This document shows, one piece after another, positions 23,642-35,715 of a DNA stretch of 64,000 nucleotides; position 1 is the first letter of the stretch, and each line of letters starts with the position of its first letter. Under the pieces are notes generated by a model. The model worked only from the letters and a program-made list of their open reading frames with translations. It was not told where the DNA came from and did not search any database. The translations under genes were made by a program, and so were the position numbers. The DNA is from Xenoacremonium recifei (Eukaryota > Ascomycota > Sordariomycetes > Hypocreales > Nectriaceae). Where the stretch lies: positions 682,001 to 746,000 of the forward strand of contig WOFQ01000013.1 in the NCBI GenBank assembly GCA_012184525.1. The letters are read 5' to 3'.

Positions 23642-23685
23642 GGGTGCTGGCTAGTCAGAGGGGGGTGCTTGATAGTCAAGCCCTT
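23642..23685 (+). repeat. Direct repeat copy 1 flanking the lipase gene
   Basis: It begins GGGTGCTGGCTAGTCAGAG and continues with a similar half (GGGTGCTTGATAGTC). It is about 90% identical to the copy at 25731 in the same orientation. The two halves within each copy resemble each other, as in subterminal transposase-binding repeats. Confidence 0.8.
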
Positions 23686-24053
23686 TAAAAGGGATCTCAT
23701 GTTAATGAAAGTTGCTGAGCGAAAGAGTCCTCCTACTCGGGCGGGATAATTTTACCATTCGCCCAGGGGATTACCATAACACCCTTCCTAGTTAATAATG
23801 TTCGAAACCTAAAGGCTTATTATCTCAGATAGACAATAATAGATACTCTGTAATTTGATGTATGTCCTTGCCTAGGACCTTATCCCATGCGAATAGTACG
23901 ACTCGAGTCAAATGGAACCCATGTCTGCTTAGTAAAGGCGCGTCAGCCTAAAAGCGCATTGCAGCCTGCATGTTGCTCCATCTTCGCCAAATCACACTTC
24001 CCCAGCAGCTTGGCGAATAATATTCACTACCACTCTCTGATCTGCCGAATGAG

Positions 24054-25650
24054 ATGAGGCGCTTCCTCAAACTCGGAAGCAGCGCCCCCGAAGCCAGCCA
24101 GGCGTCGGCGACCGCAGCTGAAGCTGTTCCGACGTCGGGCTTCACCTTTGTCGACAACTCCCAAGGACTCTCCGTTGCCACCGCAGCTCTTTCGGCTGCC
24201 TTTGGCGAAGCGTTCGATCAGGTCGATCTAGATGGTTTGAAGGCCTTTCTTCGGCGCAAAGAATGTGATTCCGACCGATCCTAACGGATCCCAGGTCCGC
24301 TCAATGCACGGCTCAAAGATCTTCTCCATAACTTAGATGAAGAGGCCTCCACCTTTGAGAACTCCAAGATACAGGAAGACCAGTATCCTCAATGGAACTG
24401 GTAAGTCTTTAGCGGCCCTTTTCCCGTTTTATATCACTAAAGCAGTTCTTCGTAGCTCCAGACAGCAAGCGCAATTGATATCGGTAGCGTGTAAATGCGC
24501 GATGGGTGCGTATGACGCTGCCACTGATATACCGAATACTTCGTTTTGCTCCTTTGAGAGAGCCGACACCATTGATGCTTCCGCTGGTGGTAGTGTCAAG
24601 GCTTCAACATTTACAGTCGTAGACGCAACTGAAGCAGAGACCAGCGAGTCCTTTCTTCCAGCTCTAGTCGTGGCCGTTCGTGGGAGTGCAAATATGATGG
24701 ACCACATGGTGAACTCGAATGAACGGCAGAAAGATACAGACCATTTCTTCGTAAGTTCCCAGGGCAATTATCTTCCGCTAATAGTCTAATAAGTTGGTTT
24801 TCTCTTCAGAATAACCGCAGCCTCGGCCATTCATACATACAGTCACACTCAGGCTTCCTTAATAGTGCTGAAAGATTGGAGCAATTGGTGTCTCGGAAGA
24901 TTAAACAATATATCACGAAAAAGGGTCACGAAAGGTGCCATATTGTCTTCACGGGTCATTCAGCAGGGGGCGCTGTGGCTTCACTTCTGTTCCTTCGATT
25001 TCTGACAACGGGTGAGCACCATAAGTGTATCTCGCAGGATTCATGAAGCTGGCAGCTGATTTATTGCAGAAGATGCCAGTTTCTCGTGTATAACATTCGG
25101 TGCACCTCCCACTCTGACAGAGGCGGTTGACCTGACAGTGCCTCAACTTCTAAACAAGCCGCGACTTGTGCTCAACATCATCAATGAGTTCGATCTCGTT
25201 ACGCGCGTTGACAGACCTTATGTCATATCTTTGCTTGGTCTGCTGCATTTGAGATACCGGCCAAATGAACGTTCTGACACCGAACAAGAAAATTCAGATC
25301 ACGTCGGCATCGCAGCCCAGGAAAATGCACCCTCTATATCAGGAGATGGCGCTCCAGCAGACTTGGAAGTCTTCTTGTCCAATTCCAGAGAACCTTGGTT
25401 ACCTTCGGAGACGAAACGTTGGGGACTGCCGCCTGCTTTCTATCATCATGTAGGGCCTAAAGTGGTGTTTTTCATGAGGCTTCAGGGTGAGCAGTTAGGC
25501 TTGAGAGCTGTGGAAGTATCGACTGCCGAGTTCGAGAAGTTGGTGTTCTGCCGTCTAACGGTACATAAGAAATCTACTTACGCGGAGAGGGTTGATCTTT
25601 TTGAGAGTGGGCGGATTAATTCGCAAGCGGGATGGTCAAACACGAGATGA
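24054..25650 (+). CDS. Class-3 lipase-like serine hydrolase, 5 exons
   Basis: Exons 24054-24234, 24295-24400, 24456-24750, 24810-25011 and 25070-25650 join to 454 aa in consistent phase. The first intron uses an unusual GTTTGA donor; the others are GTAAGT or GTGAGC. The lipase-3 core shows LVVAVRGSANMMD, then the nucleophile elbow VFTGHSAGGAVASLL (Ser near residue 245), FGAPPTLT, an Asp candidate in NIINEFDLVTRV, and a His candidate in AFYHHVGPKVVF. No signal peptide is seen, so it may act on intracellular lipids, and the substrate is unknown. The gene is bracketed by two direct repeats (23642 and 25731). Confidence 0.82.
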
Positions 25651-26051
25651 TTTTGGTTTGCTTTAACGTTATAAATAGGACTTATTTAGAATATAATTAA
25701 AGAGAAATAATTAAAAATAAAAATTACTCGGGGTGCTGGCTAGTCAGAAGGGGGTGCTTGTTAGTCGGGCAACTTTTAAATCAAGAGGCTAGGGATAGGA
25801 TTCGGACGAGGGATAGCGCCGGAATTCGGGGGTTCAAGTCAGGTATATTTCTCAATAATAAACGGCACTCTCAACTGGAAACAATTTTCTCAACATCGAC
25901 CAACAACAGTAGCAAATTACCCGAGATCCTTTCAACATGAAATGCCTGTCATGTACCATCCATCACATCATCCACATAAAAAGCATCTCAACTGGCTAAA
26001 CCACAACCACTTCGGCATAACATGTCGTCAACACATCTTGGTCCTTGGCCC
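25651..26051. other. Intergenic between lipase and NFX1-helicase stops
   Basis: An AT-rich convergent 3' region containing the second direct repeat and no gene. Confidence 0.45.
25731..25774 (+). repeat. Direct repeat copy 2 flanking the lipase gene
   Basis: It begins GGGTGCTGGCTAGTCAGAAG and continues GGGGTGCTTGTTAGTCGGGC, paired with the copy at 23642 in the same orientation about 2.1 kb away. The bases just before it (25660-25730) are extremely AT-rich. Confidence 0.8.
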
Positions 26052-29000
26052 TTACTCCATATGAAACGCACGGGACGTGCCGTGGGTAAGCTCATGGTTG
26101 CGTCCTCCAATTCTCTCTCCACATTCCGGACAAACTGCAAGTTCCATCGGCATTCCACACTCGCCAATCGCAAACTGTAAAATTTATTAGTTTCGTGAAC
26201 ACAGAGTCAAGAGTCAATATCCTTTGGCAACACTTACCGGGTGTCCGTTTAGGCAAGTGTACCAGTGCCCAGAATGAGTCGCCATACCGTCCTGGCCACT
26301 GACCATCGCTACCTTGATCATGCGTAACTCTTCGAGAGTCGGCGGATCTCGGTAATCGGAACCCTCGCCCAGACATATGACTTCGTGGATACTGCTCCGG
26401 AGTTCTTCTGTGTGCTCAAGCTTCTCACACAAGTCCAAGGCATCGGCAAGTAGACTACTGGCCTTTGCCGCTCTCTCTGCAACGGATGTCAACCCGACTG
26501 TTTCCATGAACAAATCTAACTCTTTCGTCTCTGATACTGGATGAGTCCTGTTCCACCAAACCTCCAGATGTGAAACCTTGGCGAAAGATATAGACGCCAA
26601 GATCATAATCCGTGTCAGATTGTTCATTTTAGCGTCGACGATCAGCGCCCAGCAGTCAGTCAAAAGTTGTTGAACCGGGTTCTCACTGAAAGTATCCTTG
26701 ATCTTCGAGCTTTTCTTCGAGCCCTTTTTCTTGAGGCGTGTGGCGGATCGAGTCTTGCCAGAGCTGGAAGTACTGAACTCCTCTCTGACGAGAACCTCAC
26801 TGGCTCGAACATGGAGCAGGCGCGCTCGGAGCGTGATCTGGTTGTCTGGAGTCGGTACCGTAAGCTTCGAAGTCCTCCCCCAGGGGAAGTTCTTGGTTCT
26901 TTGAAAGCTCTCAATCGCGGCGTGTAACTTTCGCGCCGGTTGATTCACTGTGCTCAGCTGGATCTTAAGATTTTCAGCTGCCTCAACAATTGCTTTTCCA
27001 GAAGTCTGGGCATCTTCATTTCCGGGTAAAACACCCGCCTCCAATGCAGTTTCGAACTTTTGTAGTCGAAGCTCAAGCGCATCCAGATCAGCCCGGCCTT
27101 TAGCAATGAAGCGCTTACAAGCTTCATCCATGACCGCCCGGTTGATCGAGCGGTTATATCTTCTTGTTGTGAATTGACGAATTGGCTGCTTGCAATCTGG
27201 ACAAGAGGGAACAGCTGTTGCCATAGATTTGGAGATATCGCGTAAGCGGGTAAACGAGCCTGTGGCGTCTCTGATGTACACCTCGTCCATACCGACAAGA
27301 CCATCCAAGGTCTCTCCCGTGAAGAAATGACCGCATCCCAGGACCACGATGGGAGTCTCGTTGAGGTTTATCTCAGAATAGGTCTTGAATTCGATGATAT
27401 CCACCCGAGTATCTAGTTTGTCACCACATTCTTGACAGAATCCGCGAGGGCAGTCCTCGCCACAGAAGCTTGGGCATCGATGTCCGCAGTCAAGCTCTTT
27501 GGTGCATCTCTTATCGCAGGGGCATCTATTGCAAGGTGCCGCGCAAGGCATAGAGCACGAGTCTTCATGAGGGCAGGACCAAGTGCACGTTTCAGTGCAG
27601 GGGGTGCAGCCTTTGCTGCATGACAAGGCACACGCCGAATGTGGACAGCGAACCTCACAAGGCTTGCTGCATGGTTTGCACGGTTCTCCGTCGTGACAGA
27701 TATCCGGGCAACTATGGTTGCAAACACCAAGAGGTCGGTTACACGTCTTGGCGCATTTGAGATGTCTGGTGATACCGGTGTCGTCGACTTGACACTTGCT
27801 GCAATTTCCTGTGCAGACGTGTCCACAGGGAAGAGTCGCCGTGCAGGGCTCGGAGCATTCAAACTCGGGGGCAGTTACATCTTCGGAACATTTCACTTTC
27901 ACAGAGTGACCGCATTCTGGCACTGTCTTTTGCACCTTGACGCGGCAGAAGATCTTGTCGAGGTGCAGAGTTCGGTGGCATTCAACTCCGCTTTTGCTGT
28001 GGCCACAAGGAAGCTGAATGTTGTCTAGTTTGACCCGGCAGTCGCCACAAGATTGGCCACATAACCTGACGCATTCGTGTTGGCATGTGTCCCTGATGCG
28101 AGGGCAAGGCAGGCTGCAAGAAAAGGCATCGTGCAACAACTGAGAATGACAGCGAGCCTGGCACTTGTGACCGCAGGGTTCGAGACGCCACATGCATGCG
28201 CGGTTGCAACCTCCCTCAGGACTCTTGGTCTCAAAGCCAGCAGGATCGCGGCAAAGAATAGAGGTATCATCGGGATGCCGCGGGCAACAGAGGGCAATCG
28301 CGTTACTAACGCTCTTCCCTTCCTTGAGTATGGCGTGAACGTCTGCCCACATCGGAATATGGATATACGTCTTCGCGTTGCCGATCAAATACATGCCATG
28401 TTGTGCCCGGCTGAGGAGAACGTTAATACGGTTCTCGGTTCGTAGGAATCCCACCCTGTTAGCAGGATTACTGCGGACGAGTGACACCACTATCACCTTG
28501 GCCTCTTCGCCCTGAAAATTGTCAACAGTGGCTAGGCGTAAGGCTTGAAGTAACTGTTTCTTCTCGATTTGAACAATAGTCCCCGATTCTGACTGGCGTG
28601 GCTCATTTTTGGTCTCCTCGTCAAGCCCTTCTGCCGCGAGTGTGTCCAGGTCTCTCTCGTTCAGGACAACCTCAAAGTCCTTACTCAAGGAAGCCTTGAG
28701 CAGCCGCAGTTGACCCGTATAGGGAGTCAAAAGTGCGATATCGGTGCTCTTGTACTCTCCTTGACGGATTATATGTCGCACAAGTGCGGTTGCCATCTGC
28801 GCTTCCCACTGGTTGCTATGAGATCGGCCCTCATCCTTCCCATCTTCAAGGTACCGATGATCCAGCCAAAAGACATTCTGGCGGAATCCAATGACATCGG
28901 GAAGGTCTATCACACTCGCGTGATTTTGAAGTCTTGGGTACACTCCTTTGATCAGCTGAGAGATCTCCGGTCTCATTCTTCGCTGCACATTGAGTTGGGC

Positions 29001-31949
29001 AACAGGGGCCGGATCAAGCCCCGGCTCGCCAACAGCGCGGCGTTCGAATTGGCTGCGGTCAAGCTGCCACGCTAATCCTGAGCGACACTCGAGACTCAGG
29101 GAGTGGTTCGAGATCTGTGGCCGTAGTTGCCTATGGTCCCCGATCTGTATTATGTGCTCGACTCCCGGCATAAACGCAGAGATCGCATGGGGCTCCATGA
29201 TCTCTCCTGCCTCCTCACTGATAATGACCTTTGGGCGCACTCGACGCAACAGAGCGATGTTACGAGCAAGGGAAGTTGTGGTGAGACCGATCACATCTGC
29301 CTGTGAAAGCGCTCGCCGTTTGAGATCCTCGTGCACATTGTCTTTGTCTCGACGAAGATGCTCCGCCTCATCGATGCATTCGAATAATAATTCAGATTGC
29401 TCCTCGCACACCTGCCCGAGCCATCTATTTGCTAGGGCCCATCGCTCTTCTAACTTTAACTCGAAGATATTTCGCTTTGCGCGAGCCTCCAAAAGAGCAA
29501 AGTTAATCGGCGTGGCCTTGGGGGCAGGTTCAGGCTTCTTCCCAAGCCACCTCAATAATGGATCTCGTTGGTCAACGGCAGCAGCGATATACCCATCGGC
29601 GTCTGGGAACTCTAGTTGCTGATGAACAAGGGCCCTTTCTCGCTTGAGCCATCCGTTGAGAAGTGCCCATTTAGGTCCTCGCTGTGATTGATGTAGAGGC
29701 TGCATATTTTCGTTTGCTGAATCCACGCTCTTTTCGATATCCTTGTATATTTCCGCCAAGCTCTGTCCCTCAACTCTGGTTCTGGCGATAGTGTTGCTCA
29801 CGACGCGTAGGTTCTTGCCGTCAAGCTCGTGTGCTTGACTTCGACTTCCGATGCGGATGATTCTGTCGACACCAACATCGAGTAGGTGCTTTAGGAATTG
29901 ATCCAGGGCATGGTTTGTGTAGCAACTGGCCGTGAAGTTAGCATTACTCTTGCGGGAAACAAGTAGGCTTGCTTACATGACAACTATTGGGCCCAATTCG
30001 GCTTCTTCCTGGACCTCAAGTAACGTCCTGACAATCTGCACACCGACATACGACTTTCCAGTACCCGGCGGTCCTTGAATAAGTGCATATTCCCGCGTAA
30101 GCGCAGCGATGAGCCCTTCGCATTGGCCTGCGTCAAGGCCAGTAATTTCTTCAAGTTCAGCATAATCCGACTGGGGGACATCAGCTTGAGGATCGAGGCT
30201 GTAGTTATTATTCGTCGTTGTTGAGAGAAAATGCAACGGGAACGTGAAACCGGGTTTGCGAGCGTATACCGGCGGAGGAATACGAGTTGTTTGTTCATGA
30301 CCCGGCAAGATCCATTGGTGTAAGGCCAGTCCTCCATCAAACTGCATCTTCTGGATGTTCTTGAGAACAGGTACGAAGGTAGCAGGGATCAAACTATGAA
30401 ACCCCACAAGGACGCCTTCGACTTTGTTTCTGTACAGCTGTACCAGGTCTTTCAAGCCGTCGAGGTTCTACTCCGCAAGCTTGACAGTAACACTGGGGGG
30501 AGATCGAGATACCAAAGTGCTCTTGTTTTCACCTCTTTGTTCGCCCTTCGCATCCTTCACTGTGACTTCGAGAAACACCAACTTCTTCCCGTTCGAGGTT
30601 GGGTACACGAAGCAAAGCAGTCCTCCTTCGTTGAGCTGCGATGATTCTTGCCACCAATGTCGTTGCTCAGACGACGACTTCTCCCGAAGCCTTTCGGGCA
30701 ATTCGAAAGAAACCACGGCCTCAAAGCCCTTCTCCTGAGTGACGAAGACACGAGTGAAGCTTGAGTTTAGATAAAGATGGGCACTAGAATCTTTGAAGAC
30801 GGGTTTCATGGTATGATCTTGCAAGAGCAGATGTCGAAGAACGTCTTTAACACCACCGAAAATATCATGGCGTAGAAGACGAAAGTTGGAGTCAAGATAA
30901 CGCTCCACGGGATCATCTGCGACGTGCGGTTGCAGCCAATTTGTGGATGGGAGATACTCAGCACCGCTGAACAGGATCTCTTCAATTGTTGGTAGTATTT
31001 TGATATCTGAGATACTTGCACGGTCATTGTCGTGCCGGCCCCCTGGAACTTCCAATCTCAAGGGGAATGTGGATGTTGGCGCCTCCTGCTTGCGTGAGAT
31101 CGTCTTCACTTCGGCCTTTGTGAGGCGGGCGGTCGCGGCTCTCACCTGCCTCTTGATCGTGTCCAGGCGAAGTCGAATAGCACTGGTATCTGTGGCAAGT
31201 CTCTCTTTCAGAATGAGAAGAAGACCTTTGTCAAATGTCTCGAAGAGGGTAGGGAGCTCGTCATGGAGGCGAGCTCGTCGGTCTCGGCGTAAGAGTTCTT
31301 CAAGCGCCTTTAGACTCAGGGCCACTACGGCCACCATCTCGCCATGATGCTTCTCTGAATAGATAACGCCTTGGCATAATTCTAGCAAGTGATTGATACC
31401 TCGATCGCCATTGGTACCACCAAAGAATGTATACAGGGTGCCCACAAACGTGTCGATAGACAGACAGTCGAGAAGGGCTTGGTGCGTGATGACGGTGAGG
31501 AAGGATGTGGTAGCTGGAAGAGAATTGACGAAATCGAAATTAATTGAGTCCATGGTTTCCAGTACGACGGTCCGTCCTTCAAACTCCTCCTCATTCACCA
31601 GATCCTTGGCCAGGAACTGATGGAACCCTTCATGGGCGTCATCAAGGACCTTGAGAGCTTCATCCCAGAATCTTTGGAGCCGCGAGATGGAAGATTGAGG
31701 TTTGAAACGTCTCAACAAAGTCTTCCACACGAAAAATTGCCGCTTGCTGACTGCATTGTCGGAAGACATTTCACGCTCTGAGACGGGCTGAACGTCGTCT
31801 GATCCTCTTGACTCGTGTGAATATTTGCACCCTGAGCCGTAGGCACATTTGCCTTGTCGTTGGTACTGGAAGCAAACTCCGCTGGGCCTATTGTCGTTGG
31901 CCCGTTGAGCCTCTTCTCGGCCTCGACCCTGTCCTTTTTTGCGAGTCAT
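26052..31949 (-). CDS. HRR1: NFX1-type zinc-finger helicase (ZNFX1/Hrr1 family), with an in-frame TAG
   Basis: Exons (minus) 29977-31949, 26238-29925 and 26052-26174 give about 1927 codons. Order of parts: a CCCH finger near residue 25 (C-x8-C-x5-C-x3-H), a long ZNFX1-like region, an SF1 helicase with Walker A GPPGTGKS (about 628), CYTNHALDQF, SEEAGEIMEPH and RMRPEIS motifs, a row of NFX1 Cys/His fingers (CGHKCQARCH and similar), and a C-terminal RZ finger split by the last intron (HWYTCLNGHP joined to FAIGECGMP...CPECGERIGG). In fission yeast Hrr1 works with Argonaute and RNA-dependent RNA polymerase in RNAi heterochromatin; animal ZNFX1 acts in small-RNA inheritance and antiviral sensing. 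TAG at 30468-30470 interrupts the frame at codon 494. Either a 45-nt in-frame intron (30468-30512, GTATCT...TAG) removes it, or the gene carries a nonsense change. Confidence 0.85.
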
Positions 31950-32520
31950 CGAGAGATGTAGGCGGAGGAATGCTCGTGATGTGGACGCGTTGGAAGATGT
32001 AGGTGGGATGATGAAGAGAAACCTGGGAGATGTTAGTACTCCAGCACAGAGCACGAGCGACGAAATGTGAGCCTACCTCTGCGCCGGTCGCTCTCAGGCC
32101 TGGCCTTGAGGACCGCTCACTGCTGGTGGCTAGCGATCGATCGGCGGAGTGCTCTGCTGGTAGCTGGTAATGTTTCAACCCGTACGAGGAAGGCTTTTCG
32201 ACCCGATGCTTGTGTGAAGAGGTGATGTGGAAAGGAGAAAAGGAAAATGAGGCCGCGAGGAAAAGTTATGTTGACAGACCTCAGAGGCTCGCACCTTCCT
32301 CGTTTTCATTTTGCAGCCTGCCCCCAAACCACATCACCAGCAGTGAATCACGACCAAATTGGGACCCACTTAAATCCAATTGAATTCTCGCCTTCCTCTG
32401 GGGAATGCACCATTTCTTGAATCATGCTGTTCACACGGAATACGCTCTGTAATAAGGAGTATTATGTAGATTTTTTCCCCACAGAAAAATGGACAATAAC
32501 TTAGAGGCAAAGATGGTATT

Positions 32521-32592
32521 AGGAATATGGCTTAGGTTAGGAATAAGGCTCAGGTTAGGAATAAAGCTCAGGTTAAGAATAAGGCTCAGGTT
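32521..32592. repeat. 18-base tandem repeat, 4 copies
   Basis: Four consecutive 18-base units of consensus AGGAATAAGGCTCAGGTT, each with one to three differences, in an AT-rich non-coding setting. Confidence 0.9.
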
Positions 32593-32647
32593 AGTAATAT
32601 ATATTTGTTTAAATGGGCAGTTTGTTCTGCGTAAATACACTACTCCG

Positions 32648-32663
32648 TACTCCGTACGGAGTA
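32648..32663. repeat. Perfect 16-base palindrome TACTCCGTACGGAGTA
   Basis: The sequence equals its own reverse complement. A half-copy (TACTCCGTAC) overlaps it at 32641-32650, and the same 9-base half recurs at 36415 and 56807. Confidence 0.85.
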
Positions 32664-33761
32664 TATGTCAAGCCTTTGGGTCGAGAACGTGCTCTACAGA
32701 GGCATTTGTGCAGGGGTCCGGATGGGGTTGGGCATAAATCTGCACATTTCCTGCACCGCCCGTGTAGATGACCTCCCCGTCCGTGCATTACTCTGCAGAG
32801 CCGATTCAGATGACAGGCCTCAAAATGAACCCTTACTTTTCACCGATCGACCTCCCGTGTCACAAAGGCGCCTCCGTGTGTACGGATAGCCGAGGTGCCA
32901 AACTCCGAAACGCGCCAAGCCAATCTTGCCCACTGTCCATCCCAAATATTCCCAGGGGCTTGTCTCATATGTGTTACAGGGCGAACCCGTCTCCGGGAAC
33001 CAACAGGGCCGGGAAGCACTGTCATAGCCCTGGAGACTTCAGATGGAAATCCACGAACTATTGCCACGGGGCGATTCCTGCAGAAAGCATGTGCAGCACC
33101 ATCATCCAGAATATGTGCGTTAAAGATATGTGACGGTTGAGAACACAGTAAGCGACGCAACTCTAAGGGGAAAACAACCCTGTCCAGCCTCTCTTGCTCG
33201 GGAGACAAAATCCTAGGCCCAATCATGGCTCCTGTCCTTCTCCATCAGGGCATGATTGGTTGGACTGCCAGGATAGTAACCTTAACTCTCAAACCGTCCC
33301 GTGAATTTAAGGTTATCTGCCGCGCGATGACGGGTCGGATAGGTCGGTCCCGGCTTGCCCTGGTTCATCACACACTAGCCACACTGCTACCAACGGAAAA
33401 CATGTCTCCCGTGCTGTGCGTTGCTGTCAATTACACTGTCAGCCCTGCTAATCCAGCAGCGGACTAGATCCGCTCGGAACCATCACGACCCGGTATGTTT
33501 CGCTTCCAGGGACCTATGCACGTGCGCACGCATCTAGGATCGAGCGCGTGGCTTGCCACGATGGCGGGTAAAACTAGAAAACAGCAGCTTTGTCCTCCTG
33601 TTTTCTCACTGCAGAAGCTGGCTTCATACTCTTTCTTTCATTTCACAGTCGTTCCTGTTCTCTTACTGCTGAAGCTGGCTTCATATTTTTTCGTTCATTT
33701 CACACCTGTTCTTGCTACTACTACCACCTAATTATATCCAGGCTCAACCTCCATCTTGGCC

Positions 33762-34860
33762 ATGTTCTTTTCTCAAGCTACAGTGGGCCTTGTCGCCATC
33801 GCCGGCCTTGTATCCTCTGCCCCTGTTATCGGGAAGCGCGCTGCTGGCATTAACGACGGTGAGTTGCTGCCTCGGAACCACCGATCTTAATGACAATTGA
33901 CTAAAACTAGAGTCGAGGCGACATCCTCAACTATGCCCTAACCCTGGAGCACCTCGAAGACACGTTCTACCGTGAGGGTCTGGCCAATTTCACCGAGGCC
34001 GACTTTGCCACTGCCGGCTTCGATTCAACCTTTTACTCCAACCTCCAGGAGGTCTCTTCCGACGAGACCACCCACGTCAGCTTCCTCACCTCTGCTCTAA
34101 CGGGTATGCTGCCACTTTCATTGCCCATGACCCAATGCCAAGGAACAAAAGGCTGACCATATGCAGCTGCCGGTGTTGCCCCCGTGGCCGAGTGCACCTA
34201 CAACTTTGGCACCACCGATGTCGCGAGTTTCCTCGCCACTGCGTCTCTTCTCGAGGGCGTGGGTGTTTCGGCCTACCTCGGGGCCGCCGCCGACATTGCG
34301 AGCAAGACCACTCTGACGGCTGCTGGCTCGATTCTCACCGTCGAGGCTCGCCACTCCTCCTACCTTCGAGGAGCTCTGGCGGAGCGTCCTGCCGCCCAGC
34401 CTTTTGATGCTCCCCTGACCCTGAACGAGGTCTTCTCGCTCGCGTCACTGTTCATAGTGTCCTGCCCCTCGACAAATGTCGCCCTGCCCGTTAAGGCCTT
34501 CCCCGTATTGACACTGGACTCCACCGCCAGTTCTGTCAAAACTGGCAGCACTGTAACTCTCAAGACCGCTGTAAGTCGATTGTTCGCCTCAGAAAGACAG
34601 CGACCTAATTGCATTCCATTCAGGCGACTGCAGCCGGCGATGCACAGATGTTTGCAGCCTTCATCGGCGTCTTAGGCCCTACGTTTGCCAGGGCCACTGC
34701 TGTCGACGGAGGCTTCACCGTCACCGTCCCCTTTGGCTTCGCTGGCCAGTCCTACGTAGTGCTCACCAGCAGTGCTACCACGGTCTCTGACGACACTATC
34801 GCTGCTGGCCCTGCCGTCATTGAGGTTGGTGATTTCAAGCCTGGCTATTGTCAATTGTAA
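33762..34860 (+). CDS. Secreted ferritin-like domain protein (Rds1-related)
   Basis: Exons 33762-33858, 33918-34103, 34167-34570 and 34624-34860 join to 307 aa. The N terminus is a signal peptide (MFFSQATVGLVAIAGLVSSA) followed by a Lys-Arg processing site. A ferritin-like four-helix region follows, with Glu and His ligand candidates in LNYALTLEHLEDTFYREG and DETTHVSFL, and then AECTYNFGTTDVASFLATAS. This matches the fungal secreted Ferritin_2 group that includes stress-induced fission yeast Rds1. The first acceptor is GAG rather than CAG/TAG, chosen because it alone keeps the conserved frame. The role is unknown; extracellular stress or cell-wall association is inference from the family. Confidence 0.82.
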
Positions 34861-35715
34861 TTTTAGATCTAACCGAGTGTCCAGATTTCGAGCTAAACCA
34901 AGCGCCGCCATATAATATGAGTGTGTATTCTAGCTTTACAGTTTATCTTGGGGTGACCTGAGAACTATTGAATGATATTAGGTATGGGACCCTACTTCTG
35001 AACATAGACCTTTCTCTTGAATATAGACTCATTCTTTATATATAGATTCTTACTACTAGATATGTGGTCTTAGCATTCAATATAGATTACGTTTATAAAT
35101 ATTCAGGACAATAATAGTAAATATAATGAATACTTACAAAGTTAAAATAGAATTATTGGACTAGCTAGCCATTACGTCCTATGACCTTACCGTCGGCAAT
35201 GAACCTACTCCTCCACGTCAGTTCAAAGTCAAATAATATCACAGGCTGTCACTAGATACCCGATCAATTGAAGGTTGATTTGCAGGATAAGATATCCCTG
35301 ACAAACGAAGTACATTTTAGCAATGGAAAGCGAGACAGTTTTCAAGACTACCGGGATCGCCGGAAGTATACCGAACCTAAAGGGAGTTGCGGGAGGTTGG
35401 AAAGAACCCTTATTGACGAGAGCGAAGCTACTAATGCTTGAGATATAGTCATATTTCTTGTATTACGTGTGCTTATATGGATATATACTCATGACTTCTG
35501 TCTCTCCACGATTCATGTACTCCATTGAGACCTTTTGGAGCTTCCTTTTGCCTTCAAATGGCTGAGAAGTATGCTGTACTGGAAGTGCACGGCTGCATCC
35601 TTGTAATGACGTTACCTTATATCCTGAATGCAGGAAGTCGCGCTAAATGGTCGTTTATATCTAGTTGAACATAATTTTAGATGTATGGAAATTATCTGAA
35701 GACCATGAGGGGGCT
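34861..35715. other. AT-rich intergenic stretch
   Basis: A gene-free, AT-rich region with short related words (ATATAGA repeated at about 35002-35095). It forms the convergent 3' side of the ferritin-like and HET genes. Confidence 0.4.

Larger units (their letters stand above)
23459..24053. other. Repeat-bearing intergenic region, possible transposon relic
   Basis: About 600 AT-rich bases without a gene. They hold a 20-base-period tandem repeat (about 23551-23617) and, at 23642, the first copy of a roughly 45-base direct repeat whose second copy lies beyond the lipase gene. No transposase frame is visible. Confidence 0.45.
31950..33761. other. Intergenic region with short repeats
   Basis: About 1.8 kb without a supportable gene between divergently oriented genes. 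It contains an 18-base tandem repeat (32521-32592) and a 16-base palindrome (32648-32663). CT-rich promoter-like sequence precedes the ferritin-like gene (33590-33760). Confidence 0.45.

Noticed and set aside
25799..25845. tRNA-like GGTTCAAGTC word
   Set aside because: The flanking sequence cannot fold into acceptor, D and anticodon arms; only the T-loop-like word is present.
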